DNA of 64,000 bases from Symmetrospora coprosmae (GCA_008802785.1 VUYT01000034.1:1-64000); one strand, 5' to 3'. Counted from the first letter of the stretch, positions 12,500 to 23,211 are shown. Translations and numbers: made by a program. The notes: generated by a model not told the origin, from the sequence alone.

Positions 12500-13833
12500 T
12501 CAGAAGGTGGAGGAAAAGGGGACTTTGAAGAAGCGTTCGCCGGTTCTTTCGGGTCTTTTGGCGTTCAAAGAGGGTGGACTGTCAGCTCGATTGTCGCGCT
12601 TAACGAGGTGACGGAAAAGAACCTACCGAGGTAGATGCCCGCCGCGCACATTAACCTGCAGACTGTGATGCAGGAGTTTGGGGGCGGACAATCCAGAGTC
12701 TCGTTCGGAGCGCATGCGCGAGAAATCTCCATGTTTAGTCCCTTCTCTTAGATGCTTGTTCATGGCTTTCTGCTCTGCTACAGTCGAGCTGCAGCTGTGG
12801 GCCCGTCCTTCTGTCGGATAGTCGTGTCCGCTGAAAATTCGCACATCGTCTGGCAGAGCCAGCAGCTTTTGAGCGGACTCGTACAGATCGCTAACGGAAC
12901 CTCCAGGAAAATCGGCGCGAGCTGAACCAACATCGGGCTGGCCACAAAGTCCGCATTCACTTCAGCTGATGCCTACCCAACCCAGACGCATTGCCTGAGA
13001 AGGATATCTTACCAGGAAAATCGAGTCACCGACGAAGATGAAGCTCCCGCAACGGTATCTTGTCGAGATTGTTAACCAATTTTTCCGCGTTGTGCAGCGC
13101 GCAGACAAGACAATTCAGCAACAGCGGTGACGGTCGGCTTCCAAGGAGCACCTGCCTTCCCGGCTTGGGCTGCTTACCCGACATGATCCGGGGTATGACC
13201 GGGAAGATGCACGACGCTGCACTGGCTTCTACCCAGCGAGAAAGACTCCCCGTCCTCCAAGAGCTCGTCAAATGCGCAGTCGAGCTCGGCCTTTGGGATG
13301 CCATAGATGTCGCCGAAGCGAGCCTGAACGGCTTTTATGCCCTTGCCGATTCCCACAGGAGCTTGAAGACGTTGCTTGAGATATTGTGCCGCAGTGAGGT
13401 GGTCGGCATGTGCATGCGTCTCGAGAATCTTGTTCACCTTGTATCCCTGCGAGTCGACGAATCGCAGCAACGCATCTGCCGTTGTAGTCGTGATGGACGA
13501 AGTGGCCGGATCGAAATCCAGGGCGATATCAATCAATATCGCATCCTTGGTCTCGCTGTCGGCAACCACGTATTGCCAAGTCGAAGTGGGACTATGGAAA
13601 AATGTGTGCGCAACCACTCCCTCTTTGCTGCTGTGTGTACGGAATGGAATTGCGGGATCCGACGGGGTGGTCCCCTCTTTGGGAATCGCTGCGGCGCGAA
13701 TCGGAGACGGCGCAACCAGTCGAGCGGCAGAAGGTGATGTCCTCTGTGGAGCAGCAGTCCCGAATCGTCGATGCTTGGTAAGGCTGAGGCGGCAGATCTG
13801 GCGCCCAGCTTCGACCTTTGGGAAGCCTGTCAC
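12500..13833 (-). CDS. ETHE1-like persulfide dioxygenase, copy A
   Basis: Exons 13178-about 13833, 13013-13058, 12627-12937 and 12500-12554. Exons 2-4 have exactly the lengths seen in copy B. The metallo-beta-lactamase metal ligands are visible: ETHAHADHLTAAQYL, then LPGHTPDHVG, then FVGDS, then IFSGHDYP. The family (ETHE1, sulfur dioxygenase) uses mononuclear iron to oxidise glutathione persulfide to sulfite in mitochondria. The segment before PAIPFRTHSS is long and rich in R, A and S, like a mitochondrial presequence, but no in-frame ATG was found; a further 5' exon is likely and the 5' limit is uncertain. No rhodanese domain is attached. The last exon gives RPERTGERFFKVPFSSTF. Its partner in the pathway, SQR, is 11 kb to the right. 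Confidence 0.85.
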
Positions 13834-13899
13834 AACGGCGGACGCTGTACGTGCTGATCCTGCGCTGCAAAGAGCCCGCGGCAGTCTGGACAGGGCCAG

Positions 13900-14679
13900 G
13901 TTAACGCTGAAGCAGTATGCATTCTCGTGTTAAGCGAGCACAAGTCTGCCTGGAGCGAAAACACAAGGCTCACGAAGTCATGTCTTGCTTTGCGGTGGGG
14001 GCCGGCGGTTTGACTTAGGCGCGGATCTGGCTGATGGTCAACTTGTCACCAATATGGACGGAAGAGAACCAGATCGCCCAGCGGCCTGTGTTCAACAAGG
14101 TTGGCATTCCACCGGAATGCTACGGTGCCGCCTTGTCCGGCCACACGGTCGCCACCGGCGAGCCCGCCGGTGCTCTTGTCCATGCTGAGAACCGTCCCTT
14201 TACGCCAGCAGACACAAGCCTCTGGACTCGGACATTAAATTGTGCACCGGTCACCTACCAAATCTGGTGCACGGTGAGTTGCGTCTGCCCAACGAACAAG
14301 CATGTTCGCAACGCATATGGCCACACGCCTACCCCCTCTCTCGGTAACAGTATGGCAAGCATCCATGTTCCGCGCAGAGCCTCACTGGCCTTTCCACCCC
14401 TTGTAGCGTCTTGTCAGCGATGAGGCGATTGCACATCGCGGAGGATGGGTCTGACAACGACACAACCGAGGAAGACAACAACACTGACTGCCTGAGTTGA
14501 GCCTGCCCGCTCGACTCTCAGGCAGGTCACTAACTAATGCGTCGCTCTTCTGTAGCAGTTTCTCTTCTGTAGCAGTCTGAGGCGGGTTCCGCTTCTCAGC
14601 TGGCACCCATGAATCTTTACATCTCTACATCTCTGTAAATTCCCCCTTTGCACCCGGTGGGAAACGTGTCGATGATACC
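13900..14679. other. intergenic, no supported gene
   Basis: Several open frames of 60-130 codons exist on the plus strand, but none resembles a known family and none has convincing splice support. It may hold the promoter and hidden 5' exon of the copy A dioxygenase on its left side. Confidence 0.4.
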
Positions 14680-15678
14680 CTAAGGCGCTGGCCGGCTCGA
14701 CGCGTCTTCTGTCGACTTGTTGTGCGTTGGCAGTATTGCCAATCCCTGCGGTGCTTCAGTGGTGCCGCTGATGAGGGAGAGCCAAAGTGGGATGACTGCC
14801 TTTACTCCGGCTGAAACCGCAACAATCACCAGGAAGCCAGCATGCTGGAATGCGAAAGCTCCAGCCAGTGAGCCAACAATCAGAGACGAGATGTAGACAA
14901 TGCGCGTGTTCCGTGGCTTCAGGGCGGGGTTCTGGCTCCAAGCCAGCTTGAGCAGATCCCTGTCGGTAATCAGGTCGATCCTGTGCACGTCACGATCCAC
15001 AGTGTCAGCCCACGGTTGTCGTCTCTCGGCTCTTACGGCGACTACAACTCGCATGGGACTGGACAGCATAGCTGTCGGCACTTCACCGTTCCCGCAATTC
15101 CGGGCTATTGCTACCTGGGGCCCGCTAGATGCGGCCAGCAGGATGAGGTAGATCCACTGAGAGCGTCTGTCGGAGGATTTGATGCTGCTCGAGCTCTCCA
15201 GGAGGCACGTAATTACGAGAATGGCGGCTTGAAACGTGAAAGAAGCCAGCAGCCACCATCTTCTCCGGACGCCAACATGCTGCCCAATCTGACCGAAAAC
15301 GAAACCTGTCACGAGGTAACTGAGAAGCGAGGCAACCGTGTTATGGATCTGGATGTCAGAGGCCGATGCCAGCACGAGCGTCAAGAGGATGACGTTGCCT
15401 GTTAAGCGGCCGGACGTGGAAAGGTGACGCCTGTAAGCAGTAAGCTTCAACTGACCGGAAAGATAACACGTACCTGTCTGATTGCTGGCAAATGTGCCAA
15501 AAGCGCCGTATGTGCCCGGATCGAGAAAGCCCGTGATGAACGAGACGAGATACAGCGGGTGCAGTAGCGCTTGACTGGGTATTTCCTGTTTTAACCACTC
15601 AAGCTTGGTCGCTTTGGATGGAAGCATAGGGGAAGGCGTTTGGCTGGCGAAAGAGGTCATGTTTTCCACATATCGCAT
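14680..15678 (-). CDS. DUF1275 (YoaK-like) membrane protein
   Basis: Two exons, 15474-15678 and 14680-15398; 307 aa. The match to the DUF1275 family rests on FLDPGTYGAFGTFASNQTGN near residue 55 (family pattern GxxDxxxxxxxGxFxxxxTGN) and on GNGEVPTAMLSSPM near residue 185 (family pattern ExPTxxLTS). Five or six hydrophobic segments are visible. The family is common in bacteria and fungi, with no settled biochemical role. The stretch between SSPM and DLITDRDLLKLAW is longer than in typical members and may hide an unrecognised intron, though the frame stays open. It lies inside the sulfur block in the same orientation as both ETHE1-like genes and the regulator. Confidence 0.8.
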   Translation of the reverse strand: MRYVENMTSFASQTPSPMLPSKATKLEWLKQEIPSQALLHPLYLVSFITGFLDPGTYGAFGTFASNQTGTCYLSGQLKLTAYRRHLSTSGRLTGNVILLTLVLASASDIQIHNTVASLLSYLVTGFVFGQIGQHVGVRRRWWLLASFTFQAAILVITCLLESSSSIKSSDRRSQWIYLILLAASSGPQVAIARNCGNGEVPTAMLSSPMRVVVAVRAERRQPWADTVDRDVHRIDLITDRDLLKLAWSQNPALKPRNTRIVYISSLIVGSLAGAFAFQHAGFLVIVAVSAGVKAVIPLWLSLISGTTEAPQGLAILPTHNKSTEDASSRPAP

Positions 15679-16206
15679 AGATGCGAGAGCAGAGAGATGC
15701 CCCGTCAGCCGTACATGCTGTGAGTTCTTTCAGGTCTGAGGCCGCCTGCCCGCATGACCGTATGGCCCCGACCGCGCCGCGCCGGAGCTGGCGAGTCTCC
15801 AACTTGATCACTCCCGCCTGCCTGCGGCGGCTTGATCCTACCCGTCCAGCGAAACACCTAGCACCAAAACAAGCCTGCCCTCGCCCCGCCAGCTATCACA
15901 ACACGTATGCGTAGCGGTCAGACTTTCTGCGGTGGCAAACCTCGCGGGGACTGAGTTACACGGGGGAAGCAGTCCCTACCCGGTGTGGTTGTGTAGGCTC
16001 TCTCGCGGCGCCACCTAGACTAGGCGAGGGGTATGCACATTGCACAATCAAACCCTCTCTATAATCTTGCGCGCCCGCGCCTCTGGTTGCCTTTCGCTAC
16101 TATGCAGGGACTCCGTCGCTCGAGAACCAATGTCACCAGCTTGGCCAGCACGGCCGCTCCGCCAACTCAATTCCGCGAGCGCTCCGGCCTGTGAGCCAGG
16201 CTATAC
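15679..16206. other. intergenic region upstream of the DUF1275 gene
   Basis: This lies between the start of the DUF1275 gene and the 3' end of the regulator, both on the minus strand. No coding segment was recognised. It likely carries the DUF1275 promoter. Confidence 0.45.
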
Positions 16207-18502
16207 CTACTGCAAGCAGCCCGCTCTCTGCATCGGCTCCCGCAACATCCGCAGACCAGCCGCAATCACGGGCCTGTTCTTAGCCCGCTGTGGTATGCCT
16301 GACAAGAGCGTTTGGATATTCTCCCGGCAGTGCTCAATCGCCCCTTGGTTGCTGCTGGTGAGTTGCATGGTATGCAAGGACATGCGAATGCCGATGAGCC
16401 AGCAGTAGTTGATCTGGACGTTGTGCTGCACGAGATCTCGGTTGTAGCCATCTTGCAAGGCCTTGCTGATAGCGACGATGTCGTCCGTCGCACGCACGCA
16501 ATCCTGAAAGTCTTGACCTTCGCTATCGACGACGAACCGTTCCTGAAGAATAATCCTGCATCTGCGTCCCGATAGTCAGAGCGACTAGTGTCGGCCTGAT
16601 GTCCAAAGCAGGTCTGTCGCGGCTGCGCAACGGTGCTTGTAGTGCTCACACAGAAGGTACCAGATGCGCCTTGATGAGAGAAACGTCCAGCTGTCCGGAG
16701 TCCAGTATCTGAAGCGGCGTGCTCGCTGACAGTGGTATAGACAGCCTGAAAATGTCAATAGCGGCCGATAAGTCCAGAAATTCAGCCGTCCCACGGAATT
16801 GTCGCTTTGTTTCGCTCGTTACGGTGGATGAGCGTGCTGAAGACCCGCCAAGAAGGGACAAGATCTTGCCGAGGAGAATCATGCTTTTGAGATATAGGTG
16901 TAGATTGAGGACTGTAGAATGGAAATGGCTCATGAAGAAAGCAGGGGAATGCGGGTCCAACATCGGTTGGTTGTGAAAGACGTCCTCGAACTTGCGGTGA
17001 CGTGGTACGGCAAATGATTCAGCCCAATTGCTGAATGAACGAAGCTTTGACTGCTTACCATTGTATTGGTAGGCCAGACGGGTAGATTGGCCGTAATGTC
17101 GGAGAGGTTCATGGAGGTGCTCCAGCCGCTACAAGCAGAGATCCAGACGCTGTCGCAGAGTCAAAGGTCAAGTTTCGAGTGCTGGGTAGTCTGGAACTAA
17201 GCTCGCTCACTCGCAACAATACGTCTGCCACATTGTGTTTGTCCTGTAGAAGACGTCGACGTCTCGGGTCGCTGGCTCCAAGAGTGGTTCCATTTGAAGA
17301 AATGACCCGAGACCGTCAGGTTGTGGAGGAACCGCATACTGCGACTCGAAACGCTGGGCCCAGCAAGGGAGGAGTAAGCTGCTGTACCTCACCAGGTGCG
17401 AAAAGGTTCCGTGTCCTACATTGAGCCCTGAAGGTGCGATGAAGCGACAGGCTGCCCCAACTAGACTCCATACTTCCAGCATCTCCTGAGCGGTGAAAGA
17501 GTATACTGCGAGGATGAGAGCAGCACGGACGTCGTCTAGGAGTTTGTCGGGACTGAAACGCTGCAGATGCGCTCGGGCTCTCTGACTATGAAATTCCGAT
17601 GATGGGATGACCCCGGATTGCCAATCTGTGGTAAGCCGGGGAGGGACGCCGCAAATCGAAGCACCGATGGCGCAGATCGAATGCACGAGAGCGAGGGAGG
17701 GAAAGGACTTGTTGCTGCAACGGAGCGAGAGTGAAGATAGGTATTCCTCATGTGAGAGGATGTCCAGACTCGGTCTGAGGTGCTTCAATGCGATTTGCGA
17801 GCTAAAGGAGGCACAAGTGCGAGGTTCAGCATCGCCTCGCAATTTCATGGGGCTGCCTTCTTCTGGCACTTGCATACTGACAGGAAGTGCACCAGGCTCA
17901 GGCTAGGAAGCTCGGCAGGCCATGACTCCCCTTCTTCGCATGCATGTCGTGCCGCGCCACTGGCAGGTCCCTGCTCCGCGGCATACTGCAGATGGCTTTC
18001 TGCTGAAGTGCTTTGATGTGGCGAAGAAGCTTGGTGAACCGTAGCCATGCCGTCAAGACTGTTTTCATGAGTTGGGCTTCTCTGGCGTCTGCTGGCGTTG
18101 CCAATTTCCGTCGACCGATGGCGTGCGTTGCGGGCACCTTCGGGCCAGATACAGGCCGGCGACTCGTGCATGTAGAATCTTGCAGAGGAAGCGCATGCTC
18201 CACAGATGGGAGTATGACCTATGCCACAGACGGTAAATAAGCAAGATGACTTTCGTTGTCGCGGCGGGTGTTGCCGTGTGCGTGCCAGAGCTACGCGGTC
18301 CATGATGATGGCACCTACCATCACATTTCCTCTTTTTCGCCCGACACGGCAGACACGCCTAGCGGATTCAGGAAAGCAAAGTAAGCGCTGGGAGGTCAGA
18401 TGGGAATAGCCGCTTGTCAATCTGCTTTCTGCCGCCCACGCTATTCCGAGGCAGCGGGGCCGCTGCTTTCTTGTTTGGCAACTCCTGTTCTGACTCTGCC
18501 AT
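16207..18502 (-). CDS. Zn2Cys6 transcription factor with fungal-specific domain
   Basis: Seven exons: 18440-18502, 18319-18358, 17870-18218, 17211-17801, 17059-17128, 16650-16990 and 16207-16561; about 602 aa. The zinc cluster is split by an intron: exon 2 supplies ACLPCRAKKRKCDG and exon 3 supplies HTPICGACASS...SPACIWP, together six cysteines in the C-x2-C-x6-C...C-x2-C...C pattern. The middle part is a fungal transcription-factor domain: SFPSLALVHSICAIGASICG, FTAQEMLEVWSLVGAACRF and DGWSTSMNLSDITANLP. It should be a nuclear DNA-binding regulator. It is the only regulator in the sulfur block and sits between the two ETHE1-like genes, so it is a natural candidate to control them. The exon 3 donor (GTGCCA) is the weakest junction; the others have clear signals and all frames agree. 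Confidence 0.86.
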
Positions 18503-18828
18503 GGTAAGTGAGGGAGCGAGAGCCGACGAAGGGCCCGACATTGCTGATATGGTCTGATCGTGGTATCAGAGGTTGCGACGAACCGGTGGAATGACATAGA
18601 GAGCAGGGCGGAGGCAAAGGGGTGTACATGAGGGGCGCCTGGGCCAATGCTCCGGAACTGCTCCGCAAGACAGAGCAGATATGTCAAAGATCATGAGGAT
18701 GCACCAAGGGTATATGACGAGCAGGGAGAAGCAGGATTCACGCTCCTTCCACGCGGAATCCACTGTCTGCTTAGAAACACATTGTCCGCAAGCTGTACTA
18801 CATATGCGACGGCCACCGGAGCTACAAG
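18503..18828. other. promoter region of the Zn2Cys6 regulator
   Basis: About 325 bp between the regulator start and the 3' end of ETHE1-like copy B, both on the minus strand. No gene was recognised. Confidence 0.45.
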
Positions 18829-20007
18829 TCAAAACTGCGCCGAAAGCGGCATTTTGAAGAAGCGCTCGCCATTCCCTTCAGGCCTGATGAGTTGAGCAGA
18901 TCCTGGAGGTCAGCTATGGCGCCAGGCAGAACGCACTTCCCTTGCCCTTGCAAAGCGAGTAGCAGCTTACCGGGGTAAATGGCCGCCACGGACATTGACT
19001 TGCAGGCTCTGATGCAGGAGTTTTGGAGCGGACAATCCGGAGTCTCTATCGGAGCGCATGCGCGAAAACTCTTCGGGCAATGTTCCCTCCTTGAAGTGCT
19101 TGTTCTGAGCACGCTGCTCGGCAACAGTCGAACTGCAGCACTGGGAGCGACCTGCACCAGGGTAGTCGTGTCCGCTGAAAATGCGGGTGTTGTCTGGATG
19201 CGCCAAAAGCTTTTGTGCAGACTCATAAAGATCGGAGACTGATCCTCCCGGAAAATCAGCCCGAGCTGAACCGACGTCGGGCTGACCAGAATATTCAAGC
19301 GGGGTCAGCTGCCTTCGTCGAGCGATGGAAGATGGAGCGCATCGAAAGAGCTTACTAGAAACATCGAGTCTCCGACAAAGACAAAGCTTCCGAAGCGGTA
19401 CCTGATGATCACGAAAACGGGGAAAAGCAGCAGCGATCACGAGCTTTCATCAGAGCCAGCCGGCAGGGTCATTCTCCGCCCTGTACAATGCTCACCCAAT
19501 ATGGTCTGGCGTGTGACCAGGTAGGTGCATAACGGTACATTCGCTCTCGCCGAGAGAGAAAGCCTGACCATCGGCCCACAGCTCATCAAAGGCTGAGTCG
19601 AGTTCCTCTGCTGGAATGGCATACGCTTTTCCGAAATGCTCTTGAACACCCTTGATTTGGCATCCGATGCCAACCGGAACCTGCAGGTGCCTTTTCAAGT
19701 ATTGGGCTGCAGTGAGGTGGTCTGCATGCGCATGCGTTTCGAGGATCTTTCTGACGCGGTAGCCTTGTTGACTGACGAACTGTAGCAGAGAGTCTGCTGT
19801 GGTCGTTGTGATGGCGACGGCGAACGAATCGAAGTCGAGTGCAGTGTCGATGAGGACGGCATCCTTTGTGGCGCGGTCGACGACTATGTACTGCCAGGTA
19901 GACGTCGGAGCGTGGAAGAAAGTATGGGCAAGCACCCCTCCATCTTCGCTGCTGTGCGTGCGGAAAGGGACGGCTGGCTCCGTTCGGGCGGTGCCAGCAG
20001 CAGACAT
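18829..20007 (-). CDS. ETHE1-like persulfide dioxygenase, copy B
   Basis: Four exons: 19496-20007, 19356-19401, 18971-19281 and 18829-18883; 307 aa, with a clean ATG (MSAAGTARTEPAVPFRTHSS). Metal ligands of the metallo-beta-lactamase fold are in place: THAHADH at residues 91-97, H165 in LPGHTPDH, D182 in FVGDS, and a late histidine in IFSGHDYP. Known family chemistry is oxidation of glutathione persulfide to sulfite. The downstream exon lengths (46, 311, 55 nt) are identical to copy A, so the two arose by duplication, but protein and intron sequences have diverged clearly. Copy B begins without the long basic leader seen before copy A, so it may act in the cytosol while A goes to mitochondria (inference). 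It is transcribed away from the sulfur transporter across a shared 526 bp region. Confidence 0.92.
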
Positions 20008-20533
20008 GTCGGTTGGGGCTTCTGATAAGGGGATATACTTGCTTTACGGCCACGAGTATCAGTGAAGGGTATACGCGTGTGTCGAAGAAAGCTGACATGG
20101 CCCTCTGCTCACTTTGCACGAGTGCGTCGGGGCACGAGCGGTTGGAGGGGATGTGCACCTGCTATAGAGTGAGAAGAGAACCAGGAATGCCTTTCGAGCG
20201 TGGGTCCCTCTTGTACTTTGTGACGGTATCGTTCACCAGATACGGTGCTGACGCGTGAAGGAGACGGAGATGGAGGCTGAGAGAGCGGCAGCCGATCATC
20301 GCCGCACGGTCACCCGGCCACACGGTCTCCGCTTTCCGCGACCGCCAGACAGTCAACAATTAGGAACGCGCGCACCCAGCCAGCGAGGTACCTTTGCCCT
20401 TTCTCCTTACCGTCGCAGCTTCTCAGCTTCGGGCCTCGCCAATCTCTTCTACTTCTCAAGTCGAAGACATCTTTCGCTTCCTGCACATTCACCGTCAAGC
20501 AAGCACTGGTCAAAAAGTGCGACATAGATCACA
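20008..20533. promoter_or_regulatory. shared divergent promoter of ETHE1-like copy B and the sulfur transporter
   Basis: 526 bp separate the two outward-facing start codons. No convincing open frame lies between. Such an arrangement favours co-regulation. No specific operator was identified; Zn2Cys6 sites would be expected as spaced CGG/CCG triplets, and several CGG/CCG triplets occur, which is not significant in DNA this GC-rich. Confidence 0.55.
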
Positions 20534-21667
20534 ATGGCCGTAGCTGCCGTCTCGAGCGGAATCTGCTTCGGTGCGGCTTTGGCCTACTCTGGCGTTTATC
20601 GCCCGGATGTTATATTGCGGCAACTCCAGTTTCGCGATTCGCACATGCTACAAGCATTTCTCATGGCCAGTGCCACGTCCACGTAAGCGTACCATACTTG
20701 TACTGCTCGCTTGTGTAGCTTGCGCGTCTTCGTCCAGGGTCTAACACGATGTCCCTTGTTGGTCGTCCCGTCCCTACCACAAAGTCTGGCAGTAGCCTTC
20801 ACGAACTGGTCTGGTAGGACCAAGATCACGGCTCGTCCTCTGTCCACCATATTCCCGGGCTACATCAGCAGCTACGATGCTAATGCCATTGGCGGGAGTT
20901 TGGTCGGCGTGGGCATGGCTCTAACAGGTGCATGTCCAGGTACTATCCTGGTTCAGGTCGCCGCAGACCTTCGGTCAGCGCTACCTACGTTGGCAGGCGC
21001 TCTGCTTGGAGGAGCTATCTTCATTCTGGCGCGGGACTGGTACCTGTTATGCCGAAAAGATGCCTCGCGCAAGAGTACCCTCGCGGCGCCTGCCACCGTG
21101 GCCTCGGCATTGGGCATTAGCTCCACCACAGTCACCCTGGCTTACTCGGCACTCTGTGCAAGCCTTGCGATCACATTGCACTCGATGGCCAAGGCATCCT
21201 CCGTTGGCGCCTCAGCCTCGCTCGTCCCCCTCGTTGGAGGCGTTGCCATTGGTGCCGCTCAGCTCGTCTGCCTCCTCATCTCGTGGACGACCCTTGGCAT
21301 CTCGACCGCTTACGAGATCATTGGGCAATATCTCGCCAAGCCCCTACTTCCGCATCGGCAGGATGGACAGAAGGTCAATGGGCGGCCCAATCTCGGGCCC
21401 GTCCTCTTCTGCTTGGGTGTCGTGGCGGGTGCTAGCGCCCTGCTCACGCTGCAGCCACCGTCATACATGGACAAGGCCATCGCAACGTCAATTTCGACCG
21501 CGAGCTCGCTGCTTGGGGGGGTGACCATGGTCGTTGGGGCCAGAATTGCAGGAGGATGCACTTCCGGGCATGGTATTAGCGGAATGGCCATCCAGGGGGT
21601 CTCGAGCTTGGTCACAACGGCTTTCATGTTCGGCGCGGGTGCTCTGGCCTCTTTGTTTCTGTATTAA
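20534..21667 (+). CDS. YeeE/YedE-family sulfur (thiosulfate) transporter
   Basis: Two exons, 20534-20682 and 20719-21667; 365 aa. The 36 bp intron is the shortest in the window, but it has GTAAGC and TAG ends and restores frame. The protein is an inverted repeat of two similar halves, each with a conserved cysteine motif: GVGMALTGACPGT in the first half and ARIAGGCTSGHGISGMA in the second. These match the sulphur-transport domain family, whose bacterial member TsuA passes thiosulfate through a chain of cysteines. YRPDVILRQLQFRDSHMLQAFLMASATST near the start is also typical. About nine to ten hydrophobic segments are visible. The family is mainly bacterial, so horizontal origin deserves testing. 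Its position between persulfide dioxygenase and SQR genes supports uptake of reduced sulfur. Confidence 0.9.
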
Positions 21668-22150
21668 TTCAGCAGTAAGCCGGTGTAGAAAGATCACCAG
21701 CAAGATCCCGAAAATAAGACCCATCAGTGCGAGCCCCCCATAGATTGGCTTGAGCCTCTCAGATCATCTGCCGCTGCCATGCATACTGGTGTGCTGTACC
21801 TTTTCGAGCAGAGGAGCGTCTCCAGACTTCCGAACCGACTTACGCGCAGGCTGGAAGTCGCACACATAGAGCTCTGGAGGCAACGGGAGCGAGAGCGAGA
21901 AGAGTCATATTCATGTGGGAGAGGGAGGAGCGACGATACTTACACTGGGGATTGTTCTTGCGGGTCTTGAACAGAGTGAGATGGGATGTGACGTCCTGGC
22001 CGGTCAGTATCACGCGAGAGTCTCGATTTCCGCTGTTGCCCGAGTTTAGAGCAAACACGATGTTAGTCTGCTCCTCTGAGTTGTCAGTCTGCTCCTCCCA
22101 AAGTCTTCTGCCATACCCATGGAGTATGATACACCTCTCTGCGTCCCATC
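21668..22150 (-). other. possible unresolved minus-strand gene
   Basis: Exon-like stretches are visible on the minus strand at about 21954-22110 (containing SGNSGNRDSRVILTGQDVTS), with a strong GTAAGT donor at its end, and about 21855-21885 (LYVCDFQPA), again followed by GTAAGT. Joining them with the nearest acceptors brings a stop in frame, so no model is offered. A further hydrophobic stretch near 21660-21750 contains GLALMGLIFGILLVIFLH. It could be a small gene with an unusual splice, or a decayed one. Family not recognised. Confidence 0.3.
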
Positions 22151-22521
22151 ACTCAGAGGATGGCTATGTACACCGACTGCGACCGGCTCCCTGGCCGCGG
22201 CCGTATGTCCGCTGGAGCCGCGGCGATCAGGGCGATAGCCTGCATCAACAAGCGTATCTAGCGCCTCACTCAGCGGTCCACACAGCCTCGAAGCCTTACC
22301 ATTGCCAGGAACGGGCCCGCCTCTATATTGCCTTTCCTCCATCCTCTTTCACCTGCCCCACGCCTCCCTCCCCCAATACCTTCCGTCCTCTCCCTTTCCC
22401 CACCCTTCCCTGACCTTCACATTTCCCCCACACCCACACCCCTACTTCGGTCGAACGTCCTCCTAAGAAAAAACCTGACATTGCCGGAGAACCGTGTAAA
22501 GCGCCCACGGCATCGCATTTA

Positions 22522-23211
22522 ATGCTCGGCAGAATATGGACTCGCGTCATGCATAGCGGAGCCTTGCCCAATCTAGGCTCTGAAGCACGCGACCACCTCG
22601 CAAACGAGAGGACTTGGTTAGCTTGGACACGCACGTCTCTCGCCTTTGCAGCTCTTGGCCTTGGGGTCGACCGATTTGACCTGCTCCGCCAAGACGTTCA
22701 AGGCCTGTCAATTGAGCAGGGTCTACGAGGACCGAGCTCTGGCCCGAGCTCCGGCCCCGGTCTCAGGGTCAGCGACAAGGCATCGCAGAACGAGCCCACG
22801 GGCAGTCTTGGTGAGCACTTTGCTGCTGCCATTCCTACTGGAATACGCGCAAATTCTATTCGATTGCCTATCGGGTGCAGTCCCGGCCCTACGGAGATCT
22901 GCTTGCTCATATATTTACGATCCTATTGCTCTTTTTCAGACTCGGACTCCCTGTCTGGCATCCTCTTGGGGACTGGCGCGCTGATATCTATCCAGTCAAC
23001 CGCTCGGTACTTTGCCGTCGCTCAAGCTCTCTCACAGCAACCTTCCATGTTCGTGCGAGCGACATCAAGCGTCGGCACGCTCGCCTTTACGCTTTGCGCA
23101 TTTTCAGTGCTAGCGGTACATAGGCATTTTGTTAAAAGAGACCACGAGGCCAACTCCAAGCCTGCCGGCTCGCTGCCTGACAGCCAACGCCAGCAGCCTG
23201 CACTGCCTTAA
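22522..23211 (+). CDS. DUF202 (YidH-like) small membrane protein
   Basis: The frame is open from 22522 to 23211 (229 aa). A likely 129 bp intron at 22811-22939 (GTGAGC...TTTCAG) is a multiple of three and also open, giving a 186-aa spliced product. The DUF202 signature ARDHLANERTWLAWTRTSLA is near residue 25, and helices follow at ALGLGVDRF, GILLGTGALISIQSTARYF and GTLAFTLCAFSVLAVHRHF. Members are short three- to four-helix proteins of unknown function. The intron reading is preferred because it removes a hydrophilic insert lacking family similarity and joins helix 1 to the SGILLGTGALI segment. Same strand as the sulfur transporter and SQR, so plausibly part of the block. Confidence 0.82.
   Translation: MLGRIWTRVMHSGALPNLGSEARDHLANERTWLAWTRTSLAFAALGLGVDRFDLLRQDVQGLSIEQGLRGPSSGPSSGPGLRVSDKASQNEPTGSLGEHFAAAIPTGIRANSIRLPIGCSPGPTEICLLIYLRSYCSFSDSDSLSGILLGTGALISIQSTARYFAVAQALSQQPSMFVRATSSVGTLAFTLCAFSVLAVHRHFVKRDHEANSKPAGSLPDSQRQQPALP

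Noticed and set aside
14034-14423. 130-codon open frame between ETHE1-like copy A and the DUF1275 gene
   Set aside because: No recognisable family, no matching exon on either side, and codon use unlike neighbouring genes.
15000-15060. 56-bp intron in the DUF1275 gene (GTAAGA to CACAG)
   Set aside because: Removing it breaks the frame of the conserved DLITDRDLLKLAW segment, whereas leaving it in keeps the frame open.
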